A DNA stretch of 64,000 nt from Flavobacterium degerlachei. GTDB lineage: Bacteria; Bacteroidota; Bacteroidia; Flavobacteriales; Flavobacteriaceae. The translations under genes and the position numbers were made by a program. Positions 45,884 through 54,107 of the stretch are shown piece by piece (positions within the stretch are counted from its first letter, which is position 1; every line of letters begins with the position of its first letter). Below the pieces are notes generated by a model. It was not told the origin of the DNA. It was given only the letters and a program-made list of their open reading frames with translations, and did no database searches. The stretch is from positions 62,001-126,000 of the forward strand of contig NZ_FNMV01000001.1 of the NCBI RefSeq assembly GCF_900106645.1. The letters run 5' to 3'.

Positions 45884-48180
45884 AACTAAAGTACATAAAA
45901 GATCATATATCCATAAAAAAATTCGAAGATTTTGAAATTGAAGACTTTTCAGTTATAACAGGACTTAACGGATCTGGGAAATCTCATCTATTAAATGCAA
46001 TAGACAATGGGGCTATAAAAATTGAAAACATTGACAGTGATGAAATAATTCTTTATAATTACGATGATTTTAATGTTTTTAACTTTGATCACAGTAACAC
46101 TGAAACTAAATTACAGCAAAAGCAAACCGTTTTTGCAGACAAGAGTAATAGATTCACACAAAAAATAAATGAAAAGAAAAATATCATTTTAAATTCCTTT
46201 CATTTAAATCATAACATAGAAGGAATTACTATTGATGAACATCTATTAAATACTATTTTTTATTTAAAAATTACTGAATGGAGTGAAGAAGATTTTTTAA
46301 GTTACGAACAATTAACTAATGAAGAGTTAATTAATCATCAAAATTTATCACCTAAGCATCAATCATTACTGTCTCATTTCCCAATATTCACATACAATAT
46401 AAGTGTTAGAAATTTTATTATTGCATTACAAGATCTTTACTATAAGAATTTATCCTTACAGCTAATTAGAAACCATGGTTATTCTATTGAATATTTAAAA
46501 TTAGACAATGCTGAAATCAGTAAGATAAGTAAATTATTAGAACTAGATAATAATTTAAATTTATGGGATCAAACATTAAGAAATAAATACTCTGAACAGT
46601 CATTAAATTTTATCGAAAATATAAAGATGGCTATCCCTGACTTTAACATGAATCATATTAATGAAATAGTTATTAAAATCCCTATAGTATATAAAGAGAT
46701 ACTAGATTACTTTTCTGAAAACGCAGACAAAAAAACCCTAGATCAGTTTAAATCTGTTAATAGAGAAGAAAATTTATTTAAAAATATACAAGTTGGAAAT
46801 GGATTTTTTAATTTAAAAGAATTAGAAAGTCAAGAAAAGCAATACCAAATAAGCAAAAAAACCAATGAATATAAAGAATTACTAAACATAAGAGACAGTA
46901 ATGAATCTTTCTACACTCAGAAACAATTTATAGAAATTTATGGAGAGTCACCTGTTTCAATACTAAACCAAGTCCTAGAAGAATATGATTGTAATGGATA
47001 TGAGTTTAGACAAAGTGAGTTAAATTATGTTTTTGGAACAGATATAAATCAACAAAACATACACATTTCATTATTTAACAAAGCTGGCAATTACACTACA
47101 AATTTAGAATCTCTTTCTTCTGGAGAAAAAACATTATTAGCATTAGCTTTTTCGATATATACCTTAAGAAAAAACAAGATTATCGCAAAAGTTTTTTTAA
47201 TGGATGAATTGGACTCAGCTTTACATCCTTTAATGTCCAAAAGACTTATTGATGTGCTTTATTATTACTTTTATCAGAAATTGGGAATACATATAATTAT
47301 ATCGACACATTCTCCATCTACAGTTGCTTTTGCCCCTGAAGAAAGCTTACTGATTATGCGAAAAGAAGAACCTCGATTAATAAAAACCAACAAAGATAAA
47401 GCTTTAAAAGAGCTAACATTAGGAGTACCTTCTTTTAGTATAAATTATGAAAATAGAAGACAAATTTTTGTTGAAAGTCCATATGATGTGGAATATTACG
47501 AATCTTTGTATAATATTTTTAAAGATTACCTAAATAGCGAAATTTCATTAAATTTTATTGCCTGTGGGGACGTTCAAAAAGACAAGAACAGACAACCGAA
47601 AAATGGTTGCAAAATTGTCATCGAAATCACAACAATCCTAAGGAATTCAGGTAACAATTTAATTTTTGGAATAATCGATTGGGATTGGGAAAAAGCAATA
47701 CCTAAGAACAATTATGTAAAAGTACTAGGTTATAATTATAGACACAGTATTGAAAACTTCATATTAGATCCACTGTTAATCGGTCTATTCTTAATAAGAG
47801 AAAAAATACTTAAAACTGAATATTTTGGATTAAATAAAAATTTATCACTAAGCGATTTACTTAATTTAAACGGAGAGCAATGCCAGAAAATAATTAACAA
47901 AGTTGAATCGGATTTTGTACAGAAAACAGATATAATTTTAACAACAAAGCATCAATACTCAACAATTAAAAATCTTAACCTTGAAATAGATGACTTTATT
48001 AAAATGACGCAAGGTCATAAATTAGAAACTCTTTATAAACAAGTATATCCTAAATTATGTGCATTCGCAAGTAAAGAAAACCAACTAAAGAATACTATCA
48101 TTTCAAAAGTAATTGAAGATTTTATTGATTACACTCCAAAAGATCTCTTAGATGTTTTAAAAAGCACACAAGAAATCTAA
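45880..48180 (+). CDS. ABC-type ATPase fused to DUF4435/Toprim-like nuclease domain
   Basis: 766 residues. The ATPase core has Walker A GLNGSGKS (28-35), a long helical insertion, the signature LSSGEK (412-417), Walker B FLMDE (439-443) and switch STHSPS (475-480), as in RecF/SMC-like enzymes of phage-defence systems. From about residue 527 a second domain has FVESPYDVEYYESL with Glu532, GIIDWDWEKA with Asp600 and Asp602, and YRHSIENFIL with Glu625, the acidic pattern of DUF4435/Toprim nucleases. PARIS encodes such domains as AriA and AriB, and fused forms are known; OLD nucleases have a similar order. Which of these fits best cannot be settled here. The gene looks more AT-rich than its neighbours. 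Confidence 0.75.
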   Translation: MKLKYIKDHISIKKFEDFEIEDFSVITGLNGSGKSHLLNAIDNGAIKIENIDSDEIILYNYDDFNVFNFDHSNTETKLQQKQTVFADKSNRFTQKINEKKNIILNSFHLNHNIEGITIDEHLLNTIFYLKITEWSEEDFLSYEQLTNEELINHQNLSPKHQSLLSHFPIFTYNISVRNFIIALQDLYYKNLSLQLIRNHGYSIEYLKLDNAEISKISKLLELDNNLNLWDQTLRNKYSEQSLNFIENIKMAIPDFNMNHINEIVIKIPIVYKEILDYFSENADKKTLDQFKSVNREENLFKNIQVGNGFFNLKELESQEKQYQISKKTNEYKELLNIRDSNESFYTQKQFIEIYGESPVSILNQVLEEYDCNGYEFRQSELNYVFGTDINQQNIHISLFNKAGNYTTNLESLSSGEKTLLALAFSIYTLRKNKIIAKVFLMDELDSALHPLMSKRLIDVLYYYFYQKLGIHIIISTHSPSTVAFAPEESLLIMRKEEPRLIKTNKDKALKELTLGVPSFSINYENRRQIFVESPYDVEYYESLYNIFKDYLNSEISLNFIACGDVQKDKNRQPKNGCKIVIEITTILRNSGNNLIFGIIDWDWEKAIPKNNYVKVLGYNYRHSIENFILDPLLIGLFLIREKILKTEYFGLNKNLSLSDLLNLNGEQCQKIINKVESDFVQKTDIILTTKHQYSTIKNLNLEIDDFIKMTQGHKLETLYKQVYPKLCAFASKENQLKNTIISKVIEDFIDYTPKDLLDVLKSTQEI

Positions 48181-48212
48181 ATTTTGCGCTTTCAATCCAC
48201 CATCTAAAAAGA

Positions 48213-48246
48213 AAAAACCTCGTAATCTAAAGATTACGAGGTTTTT
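48213..48246. terminator. Bidirectional terminator between the ATPase gene and tRNA-Leu
   Basis: An almost complete palindrome AAAACCTCGTAATCT / AGATTACGAGGTTTT (48214-48245) flanked by A- and T-runs; ends the ATPase gene and, on the minus strand, the tRNA. Confidence 0.88.
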
Positions 48247-48249
48247 ATG

Positions 48250-48329
48250 TACCCGGAGCCGGAGTCGAACCGGCACGGTTTCCCACAGGTGTTTGAGACC
48301 AGCGCGTCTACCAATTCCGCCATCCGGGC
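48250..48329 (-). tRNA. tRNA-Leu (anticodon CAA)
   Basis: On the minus strand: acceptor GCCCGGA paired with TCCGGGT (G-T at the first pair), D arm with GGCGGAATTGGTAGACGC, anticodon arm CTGGTCTCAAACACCTG with CAA, a long variable arm and T arm GCCGGTTCGACTCCGGC. The anticodon stem has a T-T mismatch at the second pair (28-42). CCA is not encoded. The island with the ATPase abuts its 3' side. Confidence 0.93.
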
Positions 48330-48414
48330 TTAGCAGACAGAAGTAACAACAGTTACTTCACGCAATAAAGAGATATTTAGTGGTAGCCAAACATCTTTTT
48401 CCTTTAACACGGTG

Positions 48415-48422
48415 CAAATGTA
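48415..48422 (-). promoter_or_regulatory. -7 box TACATTTG for tRNA-Leu
   Basis: Minus-strand TACATTTG, 85 nt before the tRNA 5' end; a precursor leader would need processing. Confidence 0.45.
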
Positions 48423-48488
48423 AAAAATAATATTAAAAGTTCTACTAAAAAATCTTAATTTTTTCCTTTCACAGTTGAATAAATTTCA

Positions 48489-48496
48489 TAAATTTG
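48489..48496 (+). promoter_or_regulatory. -7 box TAAATTTG upstream of prs
   Basis: TAAATTTG, 120 nt before the prs ATG at 48617; the implied leader is long. No proper -33 TTG (one lies at 11 nt). Confidence 0.5.
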
Positions 48497-48616
48497 CAGC
48501 TCGTTAAAAACGAGACACACAACTAACTACACCCGAGGCAAATACAAACATAAGGCTTTACAGAAATAACAAAGCCGAACTGTATGGAGCGCAGCGGAAT
48601 AAAAACAACAAATTAA

Positions 48617-49558
48617 ATGTCACACCTAGAACCAGAAGCTAAAATTTTTGCTTGTTCACAAAGTGTTTATCTAGCGGAAAAGATTGCCGAGAAATACGGG
48701 ATTCCATTAGGTAAGGTTACCATGTCAAAATACAGTGACGGTGAATTCCAACCTTCTTACGAAGAGTCTATCAGAGGGTTACGTGTATTTATTGTTTGTT
48801 CTACTTTTCCAAATTCAGACAATCTGATGGAATTGTTACTTATGATCGATGCTGCAAAACGTGCTTCAGCAAGACATATAACTGCAGTAATTCCTTACTT
48901 CGGTTGGGCAAGACAAGACAGAAAAGACAAGCCAAGAGTTCCGATAGGAGCTAAACTAACAGCAAAATTGTTAGAAACAGCTGGTGCAACAAGAGTAATG
49001 ACCATGGATTTGCATGCAGATCAAATTCAAGGATTTTTTGAAAAACCAGTAGACCATCTTTTTGCTTCTACTATCTTTTTACCTTATGTAGAAAGCTTAG
49101 GACTAGACAATTTGACTATTGCTTCTCCAGATATGGGAGGTTCAAAAAGAGCTTATGCCTATTCTAAGTTTTTAGAATCAGACGTAGTTATTTGTTACAA
49201 ACAAAGAAAAGCAGCTAATATTATTGGCACCATGGAATTAATTGGTGAAGTAAAAGGTAAAAATGTAATCTTAGTAGATGACATGATTGATACCGGTGGT
49301 ACTTTGGCGAAAGCCGCAGATTTAATGATGGAAAAAGGAGCATTGAGCGTTAGAGCGATTTGTACACACGCCATCTTATCAGGAGATGCTTACGAGAAAA
49401 TAGAAAAATCTCAATTATTAGAATTAATCGTTACCGATTCGATCCCATTAAAGAAAGAATCAAATAAAATTAGAGTGTTGAGTTGTGCACCTCTTTTCGC
49501 TGATGTAATGCACATGGTGCACCACAACAATTCCATAAGTGGAAAATTCATAATGTAG
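48617..49558 (+). CDS. prs: Ribose-phosphate pyrophosphokinase
   Basis: Makes PRPP from ribose 5-phosphate and ATP for nucleotide, histidine and tryptophan synthesis. 313 residues with the flexible and catalytic loops: KYSDGEFQPSYEESIRG, YFGWARQDRKDKPRVP, DLHADQIQGFF, and the PRPP-binding NVILVDDMIDTGGTL. Identification is secure. rplY follows 76 nt later in the same direction, as in many Bacteroidota. Confidence 0.96.
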   Translation: MSHLEPEAKIFACSQSVYLAEKIAEKYGIPLGKVTMSKYSDGEFQPSYEESIRGLRVFIVCSTFPNSDNLMELLLMIDAAKRASARHITAVIPYFGWARQDRKDKPRVPIGAKLTAKLLETAGATRVMTMDLHADQIQGFFEKPVDHLFASTIFLPYVESLGLDNLTIASPDMGGSKRAYAYSKFLESDVVICYKQRKAANIIGTMELIGEVKGKNVILVDDMIDTGGTLAKAADLMMEKGALSVRAICTHAILSGDAYEKIEKSQLLELIVTDSIPLKKESNKIRVLSCAPLFADVMHMVHHNNSISGKFIM

Positions 49559-49634
49559 CAACCAGTTCGTGTGATTATTAAAATAATTACAAAAAACTGC
49601 TAAACAAGAATTATTAACAATTATATATATTACA

Positions 49635-50249
49635 ATGAAATCGATTACAATTAAAGGATCAGAAAGAGAAAGCGTGGGAAAAGTTGCGACTAAAGCCTTA
49701 CGTAATGCTGGAGCGGTTCCTTGCGTGTTATACGGAGGAGATCAACCAGTACATTTTTCAGCAGAAGAAAAAGCATTCAAAAGCTTGGTTTACACTCCAA
49801 ACGCTCACACAGTTGTGATTGAATTGGCTAAAGGAAAATCATTCAATGCAATTCTACAAGACATTCAGGTTCACCCAGTGTCTGACAGAATATTGCATAT
49901 TGACTTCTTTCAAATTTTTGATGAAAAAGAAATCACTATTGAAGTGCCAGTAAAAATCATCGGTAACTCTAAAGGAGTTATGGCAGGTGGAGATTTACGT
50001 TTAAACAACCGTAAACTTAAAGTAAGAGCTTTGCCTAAAAATCTTCCTGATTTTGTTGAAGCTGACATTACTCCACTTAACATGGGTAACAAATTATACG
50101 TTACTAAAGTTCCTACTCCAGACTTTAAAATCATGCACCCAGACAACACTGTTATCTGTCAAGTGAAGATTTCTCGTGCTGCTATGAAAGCGGCTCAAGA
50201 AGCTGCAAAAGCAGCAAAAGCAGGACCTGCAAAAGGAAAGAAAAAATAA
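49635..50249 (+). CDS. rplY: 50S ribosomal protein L25 (CTC/TL5 type)
   Basis: 204-residue two-domain L25: N-terminal 5S-rRNA-binding part ([20 protein letters not shown]) and the C-terminal TL5/CTC beta domain ([30 protein letters not shown]), followed by a Lys/Ala-rich tail. It binds 5S rRNA in the large subunit. A terminator follows. Confidence 0.95.
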   Translation: MKSITIKGSERESVGKVATKALRNAGAVPCVLYGGDQPVHFSAEEKAFKSLVYTPNAHTVVIELAKGKSFNAILQDIQVHPVSDRILHIDFFQIFDEKEITIEVPVKIIGNSKGVMAGGDLRLNNRKLKVRALPKNLPDFVEADITPLNMGNKLYVTKVPTPDFKIMHPDNTVICQVKISRAAMKAAQEAAKAAKAGPAKGKKK

Positions 50250-50268
50250 TATTTTCTCTACAAATACT

Positions 50269-50302
50269 AAAGCATCAGTTTCACAACTGGTGCTTTTTTT
50301 TT
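50269..50302 (+). terminator. Terminator downstream of rplY
   Basis: AAAGCATCAGTT / AACTGGTGCTTT (50269-50280 with 50285-50296, one G-T pair), 4-nt loop, long T-run. Confidence 0.88.
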
Positions 50303-50344
50303 GACATCACTTTTTTTTAGGAGCACAAATACTTATTTCTACAC

Positions 50345-50426
50345 ACCATTTGTCCCGCTATTCACTTCAATCTTTCTGCCCGCCAAAAAAGGCGCACAAA
50401 AAGGATTTCCATTACTATCGGGGCTG
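50345..50426 (-). repeat. Intergenic stem-loop repeat, copy C
   Basis: Copy C, in reverse orientation: on the minus strand it begins CAGCCCCGATAGTAATGGAA, has the core CGCC-N6-GGCG in place of the T-rich core of copies A and B, then AAAGATTGAAGTGAATAGCG. The conserved ends and divergent core make a stem-loop. It lies between rplY and pth. Confidence 0.72.
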
Positions 50427-50492
50427 TTTTACCGCTTTTTTACCTTTAGAAAACGCCTTCAACCTACAACACCAAATTATCTAGTTATCTAA

Positions 50493-50523
50493 TTGACAAT
50501 TTATCTAATTAAGAGTACTTTTG
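50493..50523 (+). promoter_or_regulatory. pth promoter (TTG-N20-TACTTTTG)
   Basis: TTG (50493-50495) and TACTTTTG (50516-50523), 20 nt apart. Its last G is only 4 nt before the first pth ATG (50528), so that start would be leaderless or lie before the transcript. Confidence 0.65.
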
Positions 50524-50527
50524 CAGC

Positions 50528-51202
50528 ATGATAAAATGGATAAGAACTATATTTTCATCAAAACAAACAAAAGACAATACCGTTTCTATGAAACCGGAGG
50601 TTCACGAACACCAAAAAATCGACACAAAAAGCATGAGTAATAAATTTTTAATTGTTGGACTTGGCAACATTGGCGCTGAGTACGTGAACACCCGTCATAA
50701 CATTGGATTCAAAATACTGGACTATTTTGCAAAAAAAGAGGCGCTTTCGTTCCAGACAGTAAAACTAGGCGCACTAGCCGAATACAAATTCAAGGGACGA
50801 ACATTCTTTCTTCTGAAGCCCAATACCTACATGAATCTAAGCGGAAAAGCCGTGCAGTATTGGATGGAAAAAGAAAACATTCCGCTCGAAAATCTATTTG
50901 TTATTACGGATGATTTGAATTTATCATTTGGAACCATCCGCATTAAACCAAAAGGAAGTGACGGCGGCCACAATGGACTAAAAAACATCAACCTAATACT
51001 GAACACCAATCAATATACCCGTTTTCGTTTTGGAATCAGCGATGAATTCAAAAAAGGAAAACAAGTAGACTATGTACTTGGTGACTGGGATGATCAAGAA
51101 AAAGCTGCCCTTCCTGAAAGGCTAGAAATAGCATCTGAAATCATAAAATCTTTTGGAACTGCAGGACTAGAAAACACCATGACCGCATTTAACGGAAAAT
51201 AA
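50528..51202 (+). CDS. pth: Peptidyl-tRNA hydrolase
   Basis: Frees tRNA from peptidyl-tRNA dropped by ribosomes. The conserved part starts FLIVGLGNIGAEYVNTRHNIGF (read in two parts: Asn and His catalytic), with PNTYMNLSGKAV and DLNLSFGTIRIKPKGSDGGH NGLKNI. From ATG 50528 the protein is 224 residues, with a 35-residue N-terminal extension; I recall related Flavobacteria having such extensions. However, the promoter lies 4 nt upstream, and a second ATG at 50633 (MSNKFLIVGLGN) gives the classical 189-residue enzyme, so the start is open. Terminator follows. Confidence 0.93.
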   Translation: MIKWIRTIFSSKQTKDNTVSMKPEVHEHQKIDTKSMSNKFLIVGLGNIGAEYVNTRHNIGFKILDYFAKKEALSFQTVKLGALAEYKFKGRTFFLLKPNTYMNLSGKAVQYWMEKENIPLENLFVITDDLNLSFGTIRIKPKGSDGGHNGLKNINLILNTNQYTRFRFGISDEFKKGKQVDYVLGDWDDQEKAALPERLEIASEIIKSFGTAGLENTMTAFNGK

Positions 51203-51238
51203 AAAAAGGGAAACATACTGATATGTTTCCCTTTTTTT
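51201..51238. terminator. Bidirectional terminator between pth and the metalloprotease gene
   Basis: GGGAAACAT/ATGTTTCCC with A- and T-runs at the sides (51201-51238); serves pth (+) and the metalloprotease gene (-), which converge here. Confidence 0.9.
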
Positions 51239-51254
51239 TATTTTTATACATTGA

Positions 51255-53912
51255 CTATAGAATAACTATCTTTTTAACTTCTTTTCTTTCCCCATCAATT
51301 ACAGTCATCAAATAAAGTCCTGCCTGAACGTTTTGCAACTGGATACTTTCATTAAAATTACCATTATTTTCATATTCCTTTTCGAATACTTTCCTACCTA
51401 ACAAATCGTGAACCATCACTTTTACTTCGGCTGTAGATTGACTGCTAAATTGAATATAAAAAACACCTTTACTCGGGTTAGGATACATTACGAAGTCATT
51501 AATTTCAAAATCAGCTGTAGCTAATGTAAATGTTTGTGTACAAATTGTCATGGAAGCCGCATTTAAAGTCCCCAAATCCCCTGAAAAAGCATCCCTAATT
51601 CTGAATGTCCAAGTTCCTTGTGGATTTTCTCCATTAAACGCCGCTAATGGCTGAAAAGGAGCTACAGTTTGAACAGTAGCGACTCCGCAAGCAAGCTCGT
51701 CTCCTAAATCATCATAGTTCACAATCAAACTACCATTTCTATTCCCGCAACTCTTGTCAAACAATTTTACGGTTGTACCTTGAGGACTTACTATCTCCAT
51801 TTCAACATCAGCAAGATAAGCATGCTTAAAATCTACGTTAAAATTAACATCAGACACTGTAGCTGTTGTAGCCGAAAAAGCTATTGTCCTAGTGGTATAA
51901 GCTGCTTGTTCTGGAATAGGGAATGGTGCAGCAAAAGTAAAAGAAGCACAAGACGATTGAACTGAATACCCAATAGAAAAAGGTTTGCTATTAATTGCAT
52001 AAAAAACATTAGCAGTTGGCTCTATTAAAATCCTACAGTTTTTAGCTTCAATATTAGGAACTGTAATTGCCTGCGAACCATCATTTGGCGTATTCGCTTG
52101 CAAAGTTGTAGGAAAAGTCAAACCACCATCAGTCGATAATTTAATATTCACATTTGTTGATCCTCCCATTACATCAGAACCATTAACACTCCAAGTTATT
52201 GTTTGACTTGTCCCTTGAACCCAACTTGTGTTTTCTACATTTTGCGATGTCACTGCAAATGGACCAGCTGTTCCACTTACGGTAATGATAGCTTCATCTG
52301 AATTTGTTTGTGCAGTCCCAGCTGCCGCATTATCCCTTGCGGTTAACACAAAACGAAGCGTTCTAGCAATAGTAGAAACCGACTCCCATTTACTTGTCAA
52401 TTTATTAGACAACACATTGTTATAGGTCGGCATGTAGCGTATGGAACTAGCTTCTGGATACAAAGATCTAAATAACGGCCCGTCTGTTTTAGTTGAAACA
52501 GCCAAACTGTTTGCACCACTTGAACTAGTGGCAGCGTCATTTTGCTCCCAGGTATAGCTTAGAACGTCACCAGCAGAATCTGAGCCCGTTCCCTTTAACA
52601 CAAAAGCAGTCCCTTTAGGAATCAAATAGTCAAAACCAGCATTTATAACTGGCGGAATATTGGTTAAAGCAGTATTAACTGGACATGTTTTTGTACTAAG
52701 ATTATCTTGAATTTGTTTAATACTGGCATAAGCAAAATAATCATCTGAATTAGACTGAATATCATAATCTGTAGTTATTCCTGCATATCCCATAATAGTA
52801 GATCCACTACCAGGTTCAACATTCACACCAGTACCCTCAAGCTCATAGGAAAAGGTATGATTCGCACCTAGTTGATGCCCCATTTCATGAGCAACAAAAT
52901 CAATGTCAAAAGTATCTCCTTCGGGCTTGTTATCTGAAGGTGAGGTATAGGCACTCCCTTTACCTGTACCACACACGCAACCAATGCAACCCGCATTCCC
53001 ACCTCCTCCTGAAGCACCAAATAAATGACCAATATCATAATTAGCACTCCCTATTTTGCTAGTTAAATCAGCCTGTAATTCATTGGACCATTCTCCGCCA
53101 GCTCCAGCGGTTGCATCAGAAAATGGGTCTGTAGCAGCATTTGTATATGTTATCAAATTATTATTAGCTATAAGTACCAACTTTAACGCCAAATCCTTAT
53201 TAAAAATACCATTGACACGTGTCATCGTCGCATTCATCCCTGCTAGTGCCTTAGCTTGAGTCCCCCCATGATAAACAGCATACTCTCCTGTACAGGCTAA
53301 GGCTAAACGCAACGTCTTAAAAACCTTATTATTAGCAGTAGTTTTCGCTGTCTTATTTAGTAATTGTTTATTTAAAGCTACGTCCTCCGTTTGACAAAGA
53401 AATGGCAAACTCCCTGCATCTCTGTATTTAGAAGATAAAACAACATAAAGAGAAGGATCCTCTGTATAAGTCTCTATAAATTCAGATCCACTACCAGCTC
53501 TTAAAACCATGGATTGAAGTCCCTCCAGAGACAAACTAAAATTTACCGAAGCCTTAGCATCTGTAATTCCAATTCCGGCATACGCTCTAATTTCAGGATA
53601 TTTTGCTTGCAATTCCGGTTCGAAATTAGACGATTCCCATACCCGAAACTTCTCCATTACTCCAGCCGAATTTGGAATACTAATTTCAACACTTCCTTTT
53701 TTTGAGGTTATGCTATTTATTGTAGCCAATGATTCTACTAAAATATTTTGATCTAAACGATATAACGACTGTTTTATGGAGCTAGGTTTATCCGAATTGT
53801 TATCAAAAGTAGATACAGAACTTTGCTCTATTTTTTTCCACGGCGATTGATTTTGGGCCTGTGCCGATGAAAACCAAATCAGAATGACTATATATAAGAT
53901 GTTTTTTTTCAT
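51255..53912 (-). CDS. Secreted reprolysin-type metalloprotease with T9SS sorting domain
   Basis: 885 residues from ATG 53912 (9 nt downstream another ATG gives the longer MLSMKK start). Order: signal peptide, N-terminal propeptide-like part, a zinc metalloprotease domain with HEMGHQLGANH (about residue 342), Fn3/Reg-like middle, a proprotein-convertase P-like domain (about 655-780), and a C-terminal T9SS type A domain (VMYPNPSKGVFYIQF to the end KEVKKIVIL). It is probably exported through type IX secretion and works on proteins outside the cell. Confidence 0.9.
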   Translation of the reverse strand: MKKNILYIVILIWFSSAQAQNQSPWKKIEQSSVSTFDNNSDKPSSIKQSLYRLDQNILVESLATINSITSKKGSVEISIPNSAGVMEKFRVWESSNFEPELQAKYPEIRAYAGIGITDAKASVNFSLSLEGLQSMVLRAGSGSEFIETYTEDPSLYVVLSSKYRDAGSLPFLCQTEDVALNKQLLNKTAKTTANNKVFKTLRLALACTGEYAVYHGGTQAKALAGMNATMTRVNGIFNKDLALKLVLIANNNLITYTNAATDPFSDATAGAGGEWSNELQADLTSKIGSANYDIGHLFGASGGGGNAGCIGCVCGTGKGSAYTSPSDNKPEGDTFDIDFVAHEMGHQLGANHTFSYELEGTGVNVEPGSGSTIMGYAGITTDYDIQSNSDDYFAYASIKQIQDNLSTKTCPVNTALTNIPPVINAGFDYLIPKGTAFVLKGTGSDSAGDVLSYTWEQNDAATSSSGANSLAVSTKTDGPLFRSLYPEASSIRYMPTYNNVLSNKLTSKWESVSTIARTLRFVLTARDNAAAGTAQTNSDEAIITVSGTAGPFAVTSQNVENTSWVQGTSQTITWSVNGSDVMGGSTNVNIKLSTDGGLTFPTTLQANTPNDGSQAITVPNIEAKNCRILIEPTANVFYAINSKPFSIGYSVQSSCASFTFAAPFPIPEQAAYTTRTIAFSATTATVSDVNFNVDFKHAYLADVEMEIVSPQGTTVKLFDKSCGNRNGSLIVNYDDLGDELACGVATVQTVAPFQPLAAFNGENPQGTWTFRIRDAFSGDLGTLNAASMTICTQTFTLATADFEINDFVMYPNPSKGVFYIQFSSQSTAEVKVMVHDLLGRKVFEKEYENNGNFNESIQLQNVQAGLYLMTVIDGERKEVKKIVIL

Positions 53913-53983
53913 GGACAACACTATTTATGCTTCAAAATTAAAGGATTTAATTTAATCCCGTAATGCAAAACCTCTATAATAGA

Positions 53984-53991
53984 CAAATTTA
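53984..53991 (-). promoter_or_regulatory. -7 box TAAATTTG for the metalloprotease gene
   Basis: Minus-strand TAAATTTG, 71 nt before the ATG at 53912. Confidence 0.45.
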
Positions 53992-54077
53992 ACCTTTGAT
54001 TTAAAAATATTAGCTTCCTTTTCTCTCAATTTTGATGAAAATCGATTTACTATACTTTAGATTTAAAATAGATAGTA

Positions 54078-54085
54078 TAAATTTG
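54078..54085 (+). promoter_or_regulatory. -7 box TAAATTTG for ribF
   Basis: TAAATTTG, 22 nt before the TTG start at 54108. No FMN riboswitch fits in this short leader. Confidence 0.5.
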
Positions 54086-54107
54086 CGCCACTATAAAAAC
54101 ATATATT

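Noticed and set aside
43439..48250. Integrase, att duplication or transposase of the island
   Set aside because: No integrase, transposase or duplicated tRNA 3' end was seen, so island status rests on composition, relics and cargo only.
54000..54107. FMN riboswitch upstream of ribF
   Set aside because: The leader is about 20 nt after the promoter box; no RFN-type motif fits.
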